A DNA stretch of 64,000 nucleotides from Streptomyces leeuwenhoekii (GCF_001013905.1 NZ_LN831790.1:806001-870000), one strand, 5' to 3'. Shown: positions 26,749 to 35,263, counted from the stretch's first letter. Program-made: numbers and translations. Notes: generated from the sequence alone by a model not told the origin.

Positions 26749-27219
26749 GTGACGGAACAGCACGCGCAGCACTCCCATCAGTTCGAGCGGGGCACGGACG
26801 GGCCGAAGGTCATCGTGGTCGGCGTGGACGGCTCGGACTCCTCGCTCCGCGCCGCGGCCTACGCGGGCGGGCTGGCCCGGCGGCAGCGGGCGCTGCTCGC
26901 CGTGGTGTACGTGCAGCCGGTGCTGGCGGCGGGCGCGGCGCTGGGCGCCCCGGTGGCCGACGCGACCGACGAGATCGCTGAGGAGCTGGTGGCGCACATC
27001 CGGGAGGCGGCCGAGCGGGTCAAGGGGATATTCGAGGTGCGCTGGGAGTTCCACACCTTCCGCGGCGACCCCTACAACGGCCTGGTCAAGGCCGCCGACG
27101 AGCTGAAGGCGGACGCCGTGGTCGTGGGCGCGTCCGAGCAGGCCGGCCACCGGATCGTCGGTTCGGTGGCGGTCCGGCTGGTGAAGGCGGGGCGCTGGCC
27201 GGTGACGGTGGTGCCGTAG
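26749..27219 (+). CDS. Universal stress protein (UspA family)
   Basis: 156 residues, one Usp domain. 'VIVVGVDGSDSSLRAAAYAGGLARRQ' (about 22-47) at the N-terminus and 'ADAVVVGASEQAGHRIVGSVAVRLVKAGRWPVTVVP' at the C-terminus. The ATP-binding signature G-x2-G-x9-G is only partly kept (GASEQAGHRIVGSVAVRL), so ATP binding is uncertain. A GTG start is used. About 115 bp separate it from the permease gene downstream. Confidence 0.9.
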   Translation: MTEQHAQHSHQFERGTDGPKVIVVGVDGSDSSLRAAAYAGGLARRQRALLAVVYVQPVLAAGAALGAPVADATDEIAEELVAHIREAAERVKGIFEVRWEFHTFRGDPYNGLVKAADELKADAVVVGASEQAGHRIVGSVAVRLVKAGRWPVTVVP

Positions 27220-27333
27220 GGCTGCGGCCGAACCCGGTGCGCCGCGCGTGTGCGTGGCGTCTTCCGTACCGGACGGGGCTGGGCCATCATGATCCGCCGT
27301 CAGCCGTTTGCCCATCACAAAGAGGTGAGGAGC

Positions 27334-28746
27334 ATGGCCGGGTTCCGTCGGGGCGAGGGAATTCTCCGCCGCAAACCCATCGAGCACATCGAGGAGACGG
27401 AGGTCGGTGAGGGCACCCGGCTGGAGCGGTCGCTGGGGCTGTGGCAACTGACCGCGATCGGGGTGGGCGGCATCATCGGCGCGGGCATCTTCACCCTCGC
27501 CGGTACGGTCGCCAACGGCACGGCCGGGCCCGCGGTCCTCGTCTCCTTCCTCATCGCCGGTGTCGCGAGCGCCGCGGCGGCGCTGTCGTACGCCGAGTTC
27601 GCCGGGCTGATCCCGAAGGCGGGCTCCGCCTACACCTACGGTTACGCGGTGCTCGGCGAGCTCGCGGGCTGGTTCATCGGCTGGGATCTGCTGCTGGAGT
27701 ACACGGCGATCGTCGCGGTGGTGGCCATCGGCATCTCCGGCTACTTCAGCTTCCTCGTCGGCGAGCTGGGCGCCGACCTGCCGTCCTGGATGCTGGGGGC
27801 GCCCGGGACCGGGGACGGACACAAGGTCGATCTGTTCGCGGCCGTGCTGTGCCTGTTCATCGCGTATCTGCTCAACCTCGGCATCAAGAACGCCGCCCGC
27901 TTCGAAATGGTGGTCGTCGTGCTGAAGGTGCTGGTGGTGCTGCTGGTGATCGCGGTCGGGGTCTTCCACATCGACACGGCGCACTACAACCCGTTCTTCC
28001 CCTACGGCGTCGGCGGCGCGTTCACGGGTGCGGCGACGGTGTTCTTCGCCGTCTTCGGCTACGACGCGATGTCGACGGCGGCCGAGGAGTCCAAGGACGC
28101 GCAGCGGCACATGCCGAAGGCGATCATCTACTCGCTCGCCATCTCGATGGTGCTGTACGTGGCCGCCTGCCTGGTGCTGACGGGGATGCAGGACTACACG
28201 GACATCGACAAGGAGAGCGGTTTTTCGACGGCGTTCAAGTCGGTGGGGCTGGGCGGACTGGCGGACGTCATCGCGGTGGGTGCCATCATCGGCATCCTCA
28301 CCGTGATGTTCACGTTCATGCTCGGGGTGACCCGGGTGTGGTTCAGCATGTCCCGGGACGGCCTGCTGCCCAGGTGGTTCGCCAAGACGCATCCGACGCG
28401 GCATGTGCCCACCCGGGTCACCTGGATCGTCGGGGTCGCGTCGGCCGCCATCGCCGGGTTCCTGCCGATCGGTGAGGCGGCCGAGCTGACCAACATCGGC
28501 ATTCTGCTGGCGTTCGCGGTGGTGTGCACGGCGGTGATCGTGCTGCGCTATCGGCAGCCCGATCTGCCGCGCACCTTCCGCACGCCGTGGATGCCGTTCG
28601 TGCCGGCGCTGGGTGTCGTCTTCTCGATCTGGCTGATCACGTTCCTCCAGTGGCAGACCTGGGTGCGGTTCGGCGTGTGGTTCGCCCTCGGGCTCGTGAT
28701 CTACTTCGGGTACTCGTACCGGAAGTCGGAGCTGGCCCGGCGTTAG
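27334..28746 (+). CDS. APC-superfamily amino acid permease (cationic amino acid transporter type)
   Basis: 470 residues from ATG at 27334 with GAGGTGAGGAG upstream. Starts with a hydrophilic leader 'RRKPIEHIEE', then about 12 helices; helix 1 has the APC signature 'AIGVGGIIGAGIFTLAG', helix 3 region 'LSYAEFAGLIPKAGSAYTYGY' and 'GWDLLLEYTAIVAVVA'. This is the bacterial CAT/YfnA-like group, moving amino acids by proton or exchange coupling. Substrate is unknown. Its TAG overlaps the TAA of the convergent hydrolase (28743-28746). Confidence 0.9.
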   Translation: MAGFRRGEGILRRKPIEHIEETEVGEGTRLERSLGLWQLTAIGVGGIIGAGIFTLAGTVANGTAGPAVLVSFLIAGVASAAAALSYAEFAGLIPKAGSAYTYGYAVLGELAGWFIGWDLLLEYTAIVAVVAIGISGYFSFLVGELGADLPSWMLGAPGTGDGHKVDLFAAVLCLFIAYLLNLGIKNAARFEMVVVVLKVLVVLLVIAVGVFHIDTAHYNPFFPYGVGGAFTGAATVFFAVFGYDAMSTAAEESKDAQRHMPKAIIYSLAISMVLYVAACLVLTGMQDYTDIDKESGFSTAFKSVGLGGLADVIAVGAIIGILTVMFTFMLGVTRVWFSMSRDGLLPRWFAKTHPTRHVPTRVTWIVGVASAAIAGFLPIGEAAELTNIGILLAFAVVCTAVIVLRYRQPDLPRTFRTPWMPFVPALGVVFSIWLITFLQWQTWVRFGVWFALGLVIYFGYSYRKSELARR

Positions 28747-29570
28747 AGGGAGCGCAGGAAGTCCAGCACGATCCGGTCGAACGCCTGCGGCCGCTCCAGG
28801 TTCGGGTAGTGCCCGGCGCCGTCGACGGTGACCGAGCGGCCGTGGCGCACGGTGCGGACCAGCCGCTCGGCCTCGCCGAGGAGGTCGGGGGCGTCCAGGG
28901 AGCCGTTGACGGCGAGGAGCGGGACGTCGATCTTGGGCGCCCGGGCCCAGGTGCCGGTCACCGGCACCTGCCGGTCGGGCTCGCCGGGCGTGTGCTTGGA
29001 CAAGGTGTGCAGGGCCATCTCCCGCAGCCGGCCGAGGATGGCCGGGTCGATGTCGTCCAGGGCGCGGTGCGGCCCGGCGGCGGCCGCCAGGAACGCCTTG
29101 AGCCAGCCCTGCACGTCACCCGCCGCCCCGGCCCGTTCCATCTCGGTCCGGATCTGCGTGTGCCAGGGATCGGTGGGCCGGAACTCGCTGGTGGCGGCGC
29201 CGCACACCACCACCGCGCGCACCAGCTCGGGATGTACCAGGACGGTGTCGGTGGCGATGGCCCCGCCCATCGACACGCCGACGAGCACCGCGGGCCCGGC
29301 GTGCAGGTGGCGCAGCAGTCCGGCGAGGTCGTCGGCCCAGCGGAAGGGCCGGGTGCCGTTGGCGGAGGAGCCGTGGCCGCGCACGTCCGGAGCGATCACC
29401 CGGTACCCGGCGCCGGCGAGGACGGGGATCCGGTCCGCGAAGAGCCGGTGGTCGAGGAATCCGGAGTGCAGCAGGACCACGGGGTCCCCCGTACCGGTGT
29501 CGCGGTAGGCGAGGTCGCCGTCGGAGGAGGCGAAGAAGCACAGGCCAGAAGAAGCCGGAGAAGCCGTCAT
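28743..29570 (-). CDS. Alpha/beta hydrolase, MarR-linked
   Basis: 275 residues from ATG at 29570. 'PVVLLHSGFLDHRLFADRIP' carries the oxyanion-hole HSG; the nucleophile elbow is GVSMGGAI (Ser about 100); the acid lies near 'VNGSLDAPDL', and the catalytic His in 'VDGAGHYPNLERP'. All triad positions are present. It is of the general esterase/hydrolase type; the substrate is unknown. Divergent from a MarR gene; two identical-armed operators lie over the shared start region, one overlapping this gene's start codon, implying strong repression. Confidence 0.88.
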   Translation of the reverse strand: MTASPASSGLCFFASSDGDLAYRDTGTGDPVVLLHSGFLDHRLFADRIPVLAGAGYRVIAPDVRGHGSSANGTRPFRWADDLAGLLRHLHAGPAVLVGVSMGGAIATDTVLVHPELVRAVVVCGAATSEFRPTDPWHTQIRTEMERAGAAGDVQGWLKAFLAAAAGPHRALDDIDPAILGRLREMALHTLSKHTPGEPDRQVPVTGTWARAPKIDVPLLAVNGSLDAPDLLGEAERLVRTVRHGRSVTVDGAGHYPNLERPQAFDRIVLDFLRSL

Positions 29571-29617
29571 GACAACCAAGGTGTCATCTTTCCGTTGCGT
29601 TGACAACTGAGGTGTCA
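29570..29617. promoter_or_regulatory. Two MarR operators in the marR/hydrolase spacer
   Basis: TGACAACCAAGGTGTCA at 29570-29586 and TGACAACTGAGGTGTCA at 29601-29617 each have perfect 5-bp arms TGACA/TGTCA. Their starts are 31 bp apart, three helical turns, so two repressor dimers would sit on the same face of the DNA. One overlaps the hydrolase start, the other ends 10 bp before the marR start. Confidence 0.8.
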
Positions 29618-29627
29618 TGATGAGGGC

Positions 29628-30134
29628 ATGAACGACATCGCCCCATCCAGCCCGCGCGAGCCCGTGCCCTGCGAGGCGCCCCTCCCCCCGGACGAGCTCG
29701 CCCACCGCCTGACCGAGGTGTACGACCTGGTGGGCCCCCTTTACCGGCGCGCCCAGCGCGGCGTCGAGCAGGGCCTGGCCACCGAGGGGCTCTCCGTCGG
29801 CGTGCGCGCCGTACTGGCCCTGCTGCACCGGCACGGCCCGATGACGGTGCCGCAGATGGGCCGCGCCCAGGCGATCAGCCGCCAGTTCGTGCAGCGCATG
29901 GTCAACGACGCCGCGGCACAGGGCCTGGTGGAGAGCATCCCCAACCCCGCGCACCGCCGGTCGTCGCTGATCCGCCTCACCGACGAGGGCGGGGCGGTCA
30001 TCGCCGCCGTGCTCGACCGGGAGCACGCCCTGCTCCGCGAGGTCGGCGGCGGGCTCACCGACGCCGAGGTGGCGGCCTGCCTGCGAGTGCTCGGCCTGAT
30101 GCTGCGGGGGCTCGACCACGTCGCCGACGACTGA
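29628..30134 (+). CDS. MarR-family transcriptional regulator
   Basis: 168 residues. Winged helix 'MTVPQMGRAQAISRQFVQRMVNDAAAQGLVESIPNPAHRRSSLIRLTDEG' (about 68-120), flanked by the dimerisation helices. Divergent from the alpha/beta hydrolase with 57 bp between starts, where two identical-armed operators lie; autoregulation and repression of the hydrolase are the straightforward reading. The ligand may be a substrate of the hydrolase. No other MarR target is visible. Confidence 0.92.
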   Translation: MNDIAPSSPREPVPCEAPLPPDELAHRLTEVYDLVGPLYRRAQRGVEQGLATEGLSVGVRAVLALLHRHGPMTVPQMGRAQAISRQFVQRMVNDAAAQGLVESIPNPAHRRSSLIRLTDEGGAVIAAVLDREHALLREVGGGLTDAEVAACLRVLGLMLRGLDHVADD

Positions 30135-30149
30135 CGCGGGGCTGCTCCG

Positions 30150-30583
30150 CCATCACAGTTGCTGTTCGTCGGGGCCCCCAGCCACTCGGCCCCCCAGTGC
30201 GGGGAGACGGCGACCACGTCGGCACCGGCCCGTCGCGCCGCGTGCGTCGGCGAGGATCCGGTCGGCGTCGACGAGGTTCACCGCCCACGGCCGTCCGGGC
30301 GGCACGTCGTGTGGCGCGGTGTCACATCGGCGCCGGACACGACGGGCCGGACGCCGGCGAGCACGGGGCGGAAGCCGTGACCGGTGCCGCCCGCACCGAA
30401 GGCCGCCCGGTCGGTGATCGAGTCGTGCGGCAGGACGTCTCCGGACGCGACCAAGGTGAAGCCGGCGTCGGCGGCGGGCGGTGCCGAGCGCCCGGAGGGA
30501 TCCCGGTCACGGGCCTGGCAGGCCGCGCCCGCGGCGAGGACGGCCGTCAGGACCAGGGCCACCTGTCTGCTGCGTGTGATCAT
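30150..30583 (-). pseudogene. Remnant of a CapA-family lipoprotein gene (internal deletion, frameshift, truncated)
   Basis: From ATG at 30583: MITRSRQVALVLTAVLAAGAACQ is a lipoprotein signal with lipobox Cys, followed by 'FTLVASGDVLPHDSITDRAAF' and 'PVLAGVRPVVSGADV', the N-terminus of CapA/metallophosphatase proteins (poly-gamma-glutamate synthesis type). After residue ~85 the frame breaks. Further downstream 'VNLVDADRILADAR' appears, then after a one-frame shift 'AGADVVAVSPHWGAEW', which is the conserved CapA block 'ADxVVVxPHWGxEW'. The stretch between, about 100 residues of the domain, and everything beyond are missing. The gene therefore suffered at least one deletion and one frameshift. 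Confidence 0.7.
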
Positions 30584-30623
30584 CCGCTCACCCCGTCCGG
30601 TCACTCGACGCGAGAAAGTCACA

Positions 30624-30643
30624 TTTACCTACAAACAGGTAAA
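30624..30643. promoter_or_regulatory. Inverted repeat upstream of capA remnant
   Basis: TTTACCT (30624-30630) and AGGTAAA (30637-30643) are perfect arms with ACAAAC between them. This is a classical TetR-type operator pattern. It is placed to act on the capA remnant's promoter; no TetR gene is left nearby. Confidence 0.55.
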
Positions 30644-30811
30644 AAGGGGCGTGCCGCCCGGGACGGTTCCGACACGCTCATTAGCCCGTCCGGCCCGCCC
30701 CGAGCGCCGTGCCGACCGTTCGTCGAACCGTTCGCCGACGCGATCGACCGCCCGTCGCACTCCGCGGTGCGCGGGCTGTCCCCGCGGGGCGCCCTGCGGT
30801 GCCATACGGCC

Positions 30812-31366
30812 ATGACGGCCGGAACCATCACCCACCCGACGAACGGGACGACCGCCGAGCACGAGCTCGCCGCGCTCCAGCGCGAGCACGGCCGGCCGCT
30901 GTTCGCGCTGCTGCTGCGGCTGTGCGACGGCGACCGGCAGCGCGCCGAGGACCTGGTGCAGGAGACCCTCGTCCGCGCCTGGCAGCACCCGGAGGCCCTG
31001 CGCGCCGACGCCTTCGATTCCGTACGGCCCTGGCTGCTCACCGTGGCCCGGCGGCTGGCGATCGACGCGCGGCGGGCCCGGCAGGCGCGGCCCGCGGAGG
31101 TCGGCGACGCCGCGGCCCTGGAGAACGCGCGCGTCTGCGCCGATCACGCCGAACGGGCCGCCGCCGCGCTCGACGTACGCGAGGCTGTGAAGACCCTCAC
31201 GCCGGAGCACCGTGAAGTCCTGGTGCTGGTGTATTTCGAAGGGGCGACTGTGGCGGAAGCGGCGACAGCCCTGGGCATTCCGCCCGGTACCGTGAAGTCC
31301 CGCGCGTATTACGCGCTGCGCGCCCTGCGCAGGGTGCTGCCGGGTTACACCGCCGACCTGCGGTGA
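30812..31366 (+). CDS. ECF-family RNA polymerase sigma factor
   Basis: 184 residues from ATG at 30812. Region 2: 'LQREHGRPLFALLLRLCDGDRQRAEDLVQETLVRAWQHP' and 'VRPWLLTVARRLAIDARRARQARP' (2.2-2.4). Region 4: 'LTPEHREVLVLVYFEGATVAEAATALGIPPGTVKSRAYYALRALRRVL' with a canonical HTH. No anti-sigma gene (zinc-finger or membrane type) is adjacent; the gene downstream is soluble and unrelated. Sigma factors without a neighbouring anti-sigma are often controlled transcriptionally or by distant partners. Confidence 0.92.
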   Translation: MTAGTITHPTNGTTAEHELAALQREHGRPLFALLLRLCDGDRQRAEDLVQETLVRAWQHPEALRADAFDSVRPWLLTVARRLAIDARRARQARPAEVGDAAALENARVCADHAERAAAALDVREAVKTLTPEHREVLVLVYFEGATVAEAATALGIPPGTVKSRAYYALRALRRVLPGYTADLR

Positions 31367-31504
31367 AACGGGCGGGCGAGTCAAACCTCCGTAAAGCGCC
31401 TTGCCGACACCCCCGGTCGGGTAATCGGCTGTTCCCGTCCGTGTTCCGGACCCGGAGGAGCCGGGGTCGGGCGACGCGCACGCACCGGAGGAAGGCAGGA
31501 AGGG

Positions 31505-32014
31505 ATGCTGCACAGAGGTCACGAGGGCACGGACGGCACCGGTGACGGTGAACTGGCCGTCCCCATGGCGTGGCTCTACGCCGAGTACATCGCCGACGAG
31601 CTGCTGCGCGGCGGCGATCTGATGCCGCCGACGTCGTTCGAGTTCCGCGCCGGGCGGGACGCTCTGGCGCTGACCGTCTTCCTCTCCGACACCGAGGGCG
31701 AGCTGCCCGGCGTCCAGGTCGTCTCACGCCTGGAGACCTGGCTGTCCCTGACCGCCTACGACCAGCCCTGGCAGGAATGGGTGCGCGAGCGCCTGGCCGA
31801 GGTTGCCGCCGCCGGCGCCGGGCGCCGCGACCCCGACCTGGAGCTGGCCCGGGAGGCGTGGCGCTGGCTCCGGGAGACCGAGCTGCTCGCCCCCGACCTC
31901 AACGCCGTGCCGGGCGGCCCGGGACCGCTCGGGGAGGACGAGGGGCCGAAGGTGTGGACCCCGGCGTGGCAACTGGGCCTGCCGCTCGGCCATCTCGCCA
32001 TCCACCTGTTCTAG
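31505..32014 (+). CDS. Conserved-looking hypothetical protein downstream of ECF sigma
   Basis: 169 residues, starting MLHRGHEGTDGTGDGELAV. Soluble and acidic, rich in Trp (about 7), with 'LEGWLS'-like helical stretches such as SRLETWLSLTAYDQPWQEWVRERLAEVAAAG. No domain recognised. Not membrane-bound and lacks a zinc-finger motif, so it does not look like a typical anti-sigma. Same strand as the ECF gene with 138 bp between, so cotranscription is possible. The 3' end carries a 36-bp duplication with hairpins. Confidence 0.55.
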   Translation: MLHRGHEGTDGTGDGELAVPMAWLYAEYIADELLRGGDLMPPTSFEFRAGRDALALTVFLSDTEGELPGVQVVSRLETWLSLTAYDQPWQEWVRERLAEVAAAGAGRRDPDLELAREAWRWLRETELLAPDLNAVPGGPGPLGEDEGPKVWTPAWQLGLPLGHLAIHLF

Positions 32015-32065
32015 GGGGTGCCCCCTCAGCTCGCCATCCACCTGTTCCCGGGGATGCCCCGGCCT
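31994..32065. repeat. 36-bp tandem duplication carrying stem-loops
   Basis: CTCGCCATCCACCTGTTC occurs at 31994-32011 and again at 32030-32047 (period 36 bp). Each copy is followed by a short GC stem: AGGGGGTGCCCCCT (32013-32026) and CGGGGATGCCCCG (32047-32059). The first copy encodes the last codons of the hypothetical protein before its stop; the second lies between the two convergent genes. Looks like a duplicated gene end with a duplicated terminator. Confidence 0.65.
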
Positions 32066-32927
32066 ACTTCAGCAGCCGCGACAGCCTGCGGTCCGCCAGC
32101 GGCTTGCCGCCGGTCTGGCAGGTCGGGCAGTACTGGAGCGAGGAGTCGCTGAAGGAGACCTCGCGGATGGTGTCGCCGCACACCGGGCACGGCTCGCCGG
32201 TGCGGCCGTGGACGCGCAGGCCGCCCTTCTTCTCGGACTTCAGCCGTCCGGCCGCCAGGCCCCGCGAGCGTTCCACCGCCTCGGTGAGCGTGCCGCGCAG
32301 CGCCTCGTACAGGCGCGCGGTCTCCTCGGGGGTGAGGGAGGCCGCGAGCTTGTACGGGGACATCTTCGCGACGTGCAGGATCTCGTCGCTGTAGGCGTTG
32401 CCGACGCCCGCGATCAGGCTCTGGTCGCGCAGCGCGCCCTTGAGGCGTCTGCGCTCGTCCTTCAGCAGGGCCGCCAGACGGGCCGCGTCGAAGTCGTCGG
32501 CGAGCGGGTCGGGCCCCAGGCGGGCGACGCCCGGCACCTCCCGGGGGTCCCCGACGACGTACACCGCGAGCCGCTTCTGGGTGCCGGCCTCCGTCAGATC
32601 GAAGCCCGCCCCGGTCTCCAGGGCGACACGCAGCGCCAGCGGGCCCTTGCCCGGGCGGGGCATGCCGCCGGGCAGCGGGTCCTTCCACTGCAGCCAGCCC
32701 GCGCGGGCCAGGTGGATCACCAGATGCGGGCCGCCGGACGTCGCGAGGGCGAGGAACTTGCCGTACCGGCGCACGGCGGAGACCTCGTGGCCCTCCACGG
32801 CCGTGACCGGAGGGTCGTACGTCTTCAGGACGCTGACGGCCACGGGCAGCACCCGTACGACCGTGCGGCCGACGAGATGCTCGGTCAGGAAGTCGGCAAG
32901 CGCCTCGACCTCGGGCAGTTCCGGCAT
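32064..32927 (-). CDS. Fpg/Nei-family DNA glycosylase
   Basis: 287 residues. N-terminus MPELPEVEALADFL carries the catalytic Pro1 (after Met removal) and Glu2 of the Fpg/Nei family. The H2TH region is 'LRDQSLIAGVGNAYSDEILHVA', and the C-terminal zinc finger is CPVCGDT...CPTCQTGG (four Cys). The 'PELPEVE' start and the full zinc finger mean it should be active in base excision repair of oxidised bases. Whether it is Fpg-like (8-oxoG) or Nei-like cannot be settled by eye. It converges with the hypothetical gene and is followed by the phosphatase gene on the same strand. Confidence 0.9.
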   Translation of the reverse strand: MPELPEVEALADFLTEHLVGRTVVRVLPVAVSVLKTYDPPVTAVEGHEVSAVRRYGKFLALATSGGPHLVIHLARAGWLQWKDPLPGGMPRPGKGPLALRVALETGAGFDLTEAGTQKRLAVYVVGDPREVPGVARLGPDPLADDFDAARLAALLKDERRRLKGALRDQSLIAGVGNAYSDEILHVAKMSPYKLAASLTPEETARLYEALRGTLTEAVERSRGLAAGRLKSEKKGGLRVHGRTGEPCPVCGDTIREVSFSDSSLQYCPTCQTGGKPLADRRLSRLLK

Positions 32928-32969
32928 ACGTCCAGACTGCCCACCCGGCGCCGGTCGTGCCAGGCGGGC

Positions 32970-35057
32970 TCACTCGCGCCGGGGCACCACGAACTCGCAC
33001 CACACGCACTTGCCGCCGCCCCGGGCCTCGACGCCCCACCCGTCGGCGAGCGTCTCGACCAGGAGCAGCCCCCTTCCGGAGACGCCGGACTCCCCCGTCT
33101 CACGGCGGCGCGGCAGGGCGCTGGAGGTGTCCTCGACCTCGACGCGCAGCCGGCGCTCGGCACCGGTGAGCACCCGCAGGGTGACGACCGCCGCGCCCTC
33201 GGTGTGCATGAGGGCGTTGGTGAGCAGTTCGTCGGCGGCCAGCTCGACCTCGTCGGCCTGGTCCTCGGCGCCCCAGGCGCGGACCGCGGCGCGGATCATG
33301 TGCCGGGCCCCGGCCAGCGCCTCGGGGTCGCCGGGGGCCACGTGCTGCTGGAGCCGCCCGCCGGAGCGCGGGGCGTCCAGGCCGCGGCGGCGCAGCAGGA
33401 GCAGCGCCACGTCGTCCTCGCCGCCGCGGTCCTCGAAGACCTCGATGAGCCGGCCGGCGAGGTCCCGGACGTCCTCGGGACCGGCGGCGACCAGGGCCGC
33501 GAGGGCCTGCACGCCGTCGTCGAGATCGGCGCCGGGCGTCTCCACCAGTCCGTCGGTGCACAGCAGCAGGGTGCTGCCCGGGTCGAGCTCCAGCGTGCCG
33601 ACCGGATAGGCGAGCTGCCCGAACTCGGCGGACAGGCCGAGCGGCATCCCGCCCTCGACGGGCACCCGGCGGCAGGTTCCGTCGGGCTGGCGCACCAGTG
33701 GGTCGATGTGCCCGGCCCGGACCACCTGGACCACGCCGGTGGCCAGGTCGGCCTCCGCGTACAGGCAGGTGGCGAAGCGGTCGGTGTCGAGTTCGTGGAG
33801 GAAGACCGAGGCGCGGGCCATCACGGTGGCCGGGGTGTGGCCCTCGGCGGCGTAGGCGCGCAGGACGATGCGGAGCTGGCCCATGACGGCGGCGGCGTGC
33901 GTGTCGTGGCCCTGGACGTCGCCGATGACGGCACCGACGCGTCCGCCGGGCAGCGGGATGAGGTCGTACCAGTCGCCGCCGATGTCGCGGCCCAGGGAGC
34001 CGCCGAGGGTGGCGGCACGGTAGCGGACGGCGACGTCGCAGCCGGGCACGCTGGGGATGGTGCGCGGCAGCATGGCCTGCTGGAGGCCCTGGGCGAGGTC
34101 CATCTCCTGCTCGTAGAGCATGGCCCGTTGCAGGCTCTGGGCGATGCTGCTGCCGAGGGCGACGAGCAGGTTGCGGTCCTCGGGCGAGAATCCGTACCGG
34201 TCGCTGTAGAGCAGGCCCATCGCCCCGATCGGGCGGGCCTGGGCGATCAGCGGCAGATAGGCGGCGGCGGTGATGCGCAGATGGGTGATGTTCGGCCACA
34301 GGACCGGGTAGCGCTCCGCGAACTCCTCCGGGGACTCGATGAAGCGCGGGCTGAGGGTGCGCACGGCCTCGCTCATCGGGTAGGGCTCGTCGATCCGGGT
34401 GATCCGGGTGCCGGGGACGAAGCTGTTGTCCGGGCCGTCGGCGACCAGCCGGATGCGTCCGCCCTCGACCAGGCCCATGACGAGGCTGGTCGCGCCCAGA
34501 CGGGTCAGGCCGTGGGTGTCGCGCAGGACGTCCATGACGTCGTTCACCGTCCTGGCGTGGGCGAGGGCGGCCGTGGCCAGTTGGACGACGTCGGTCTGCC
34601 GGCGGCGGGCCTCGCCCTGGGCGGCTTGCGCGCGGCGGGCCTCCAGGTCGCCGACCTCCTCGGTGGCGTCCCGGACGATGCCGACGATCCGGTGGGGGCG
34701 GCCGGTCTCGTCGCGGCGGATGTAGCCCTGGGTGTGGGTCCAGCGCAGGGTGCCGTCCCGGCACCGCAGGCGGAAGTAGGTGCCGTAGTTCTCGCTGCCG
34801 TCCTTCATGGCCCGGGCGACGAGGGCGTCCAGACGGCGTTCCTCCGCCTGCGGGACCCGCGCCGACAGGCTCCCCGGCCGCCCGTCGAACTCGTCGGGGC
34901 GCAGGTCGAACACCTCATGGGCCTGGGCGTCCATGTGGAAGAGGCCGGTGTCCAGATCCCAGTCGAAGCTGCCCATGCGGTTGAGCGCCAGGATCGGCTC
35001 CGGGCGGGCGGGCCACTCGTCCGGGAGGGACAGGGCGCTCGCTCCCCGATCAACCAT
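32970..35057 (-). CDS. PAS-GAF-SpoIIE phosphatase with C-terminal HATPase domain
   Basis: 695 residues. PAS (about 20-135: 'FRLRCRDGTLRWTHTQGYIRRDETGRPHRIVGIVRDATE'), GAF (about 155-310) and a SpoIIE/PP2C phosphatase (about 340-555: 'GGDWYDLIPLPGGRVGAVIGDVQGHDTHAA', Asp metal ligands) are followed by an anti-sigma-like HATPase domain (about 575-690, 'VELAADELLTNALMHTEGAA', 'GRGLLLVETLADGWG'). This fusion of phosphatase and kinase-like domain occurs widely in Streptomyces, where it can act on anti-anti-sigma (STAS) proteins of the SigB-like network. No STAS gene is adjacent, and substrates are unknown. Confidence 0.9.
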   Translation of the reverse strand: MVDRGASALSLPDEWPARPEPILALNRMGSFDWDLDTGLFHMDAQAHEVFDLRPDEFDGRPGSLSARVPQAEERRLDALVARAMKDGSENYGTYFRLRCRDGTLRWTHTQGYIRRDETGRPHRIVGIVRDATEEVGDLEARRAQAAQGEARRRQTDVVQLATAALAHARTVNDVMDVLRDTHGLTRLGATSLVMGLVEGGRIRLVADGPDNSFVPGTRITRIDEPYPMSEAVRTLSPRFIESPEEFAERYPVLWPNITHLRITAAAYLPLIAQARPIGAMGLLYSDRYGFSPEDRNLLVALGSSIAQSLQRAMLYEQEMDLAQGLQQAMLPRTIPSVPGCDVAVRYRAATLGGSLGRDIGGDWYDLIPLPGGRVGAVIGDVQGHDTHAAAVMGQLRIVLRAYAAEGHTPATVMARASVFLHELDTDRFATCLYAEADLATGVVQVVRAGHIDPLVRQPDGTCRRVPVEGGMPLGLSAEFGQLAYPVGTLELDPGSTLLLCTDGLVETPGADLDDGVQALAALVAAGPEDVRDLAGRLIEVFEDRGGEDDVALLLLRRRGLDAPRSGGRLQQHVAPGDPEALAGARHMIRAAVRAWGAEDQADEVELAADELLTNALMHTEGAAVVTLRVLTGAERRLRVEVEDTSSALPRRRETGESGVSGRGLLLVETLADGWGVEARGGGKCVWCEFVVPRRE

Positions 35058-35142
35058 GGCCCCACCTTGCCAGGATTTGCCCGATTCTTCGAGTGCGACG
35101 CCTCCGTCGGTGCGCGGGTCCTGGCGGAGGTGGCGGGCGACG

Positions 35143-35177
35143 GCTCCGGTTGCGCACCCGGGTTACGCAACCGGAGC
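35143..35177. promoter_or_regulatory. Perfect 12-bp-arm inverted repeat in divergent spacer
   Basis: GCTCCGGTTGCG (35143-35154) pairs with CGCAACCGGAGC (35166-35177) around an 11-nt loop. It lies in the 206-bp gap between the SpoIIE-phosphatase gene (-) and the lipase-maturation gene (+). With neither gene ending here it is not a terminator, so an operator or leader structure is likelier. Confidence 0.6.
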
Positions 35178-35263
35178 GGCGGTACACGGACGGTCACCCG
35201 GGGGATCCGGGACAGCAGTGACAGGGCGCTCCGGCGCGAGGATGGAGGAAGGAGCGCACGGCC

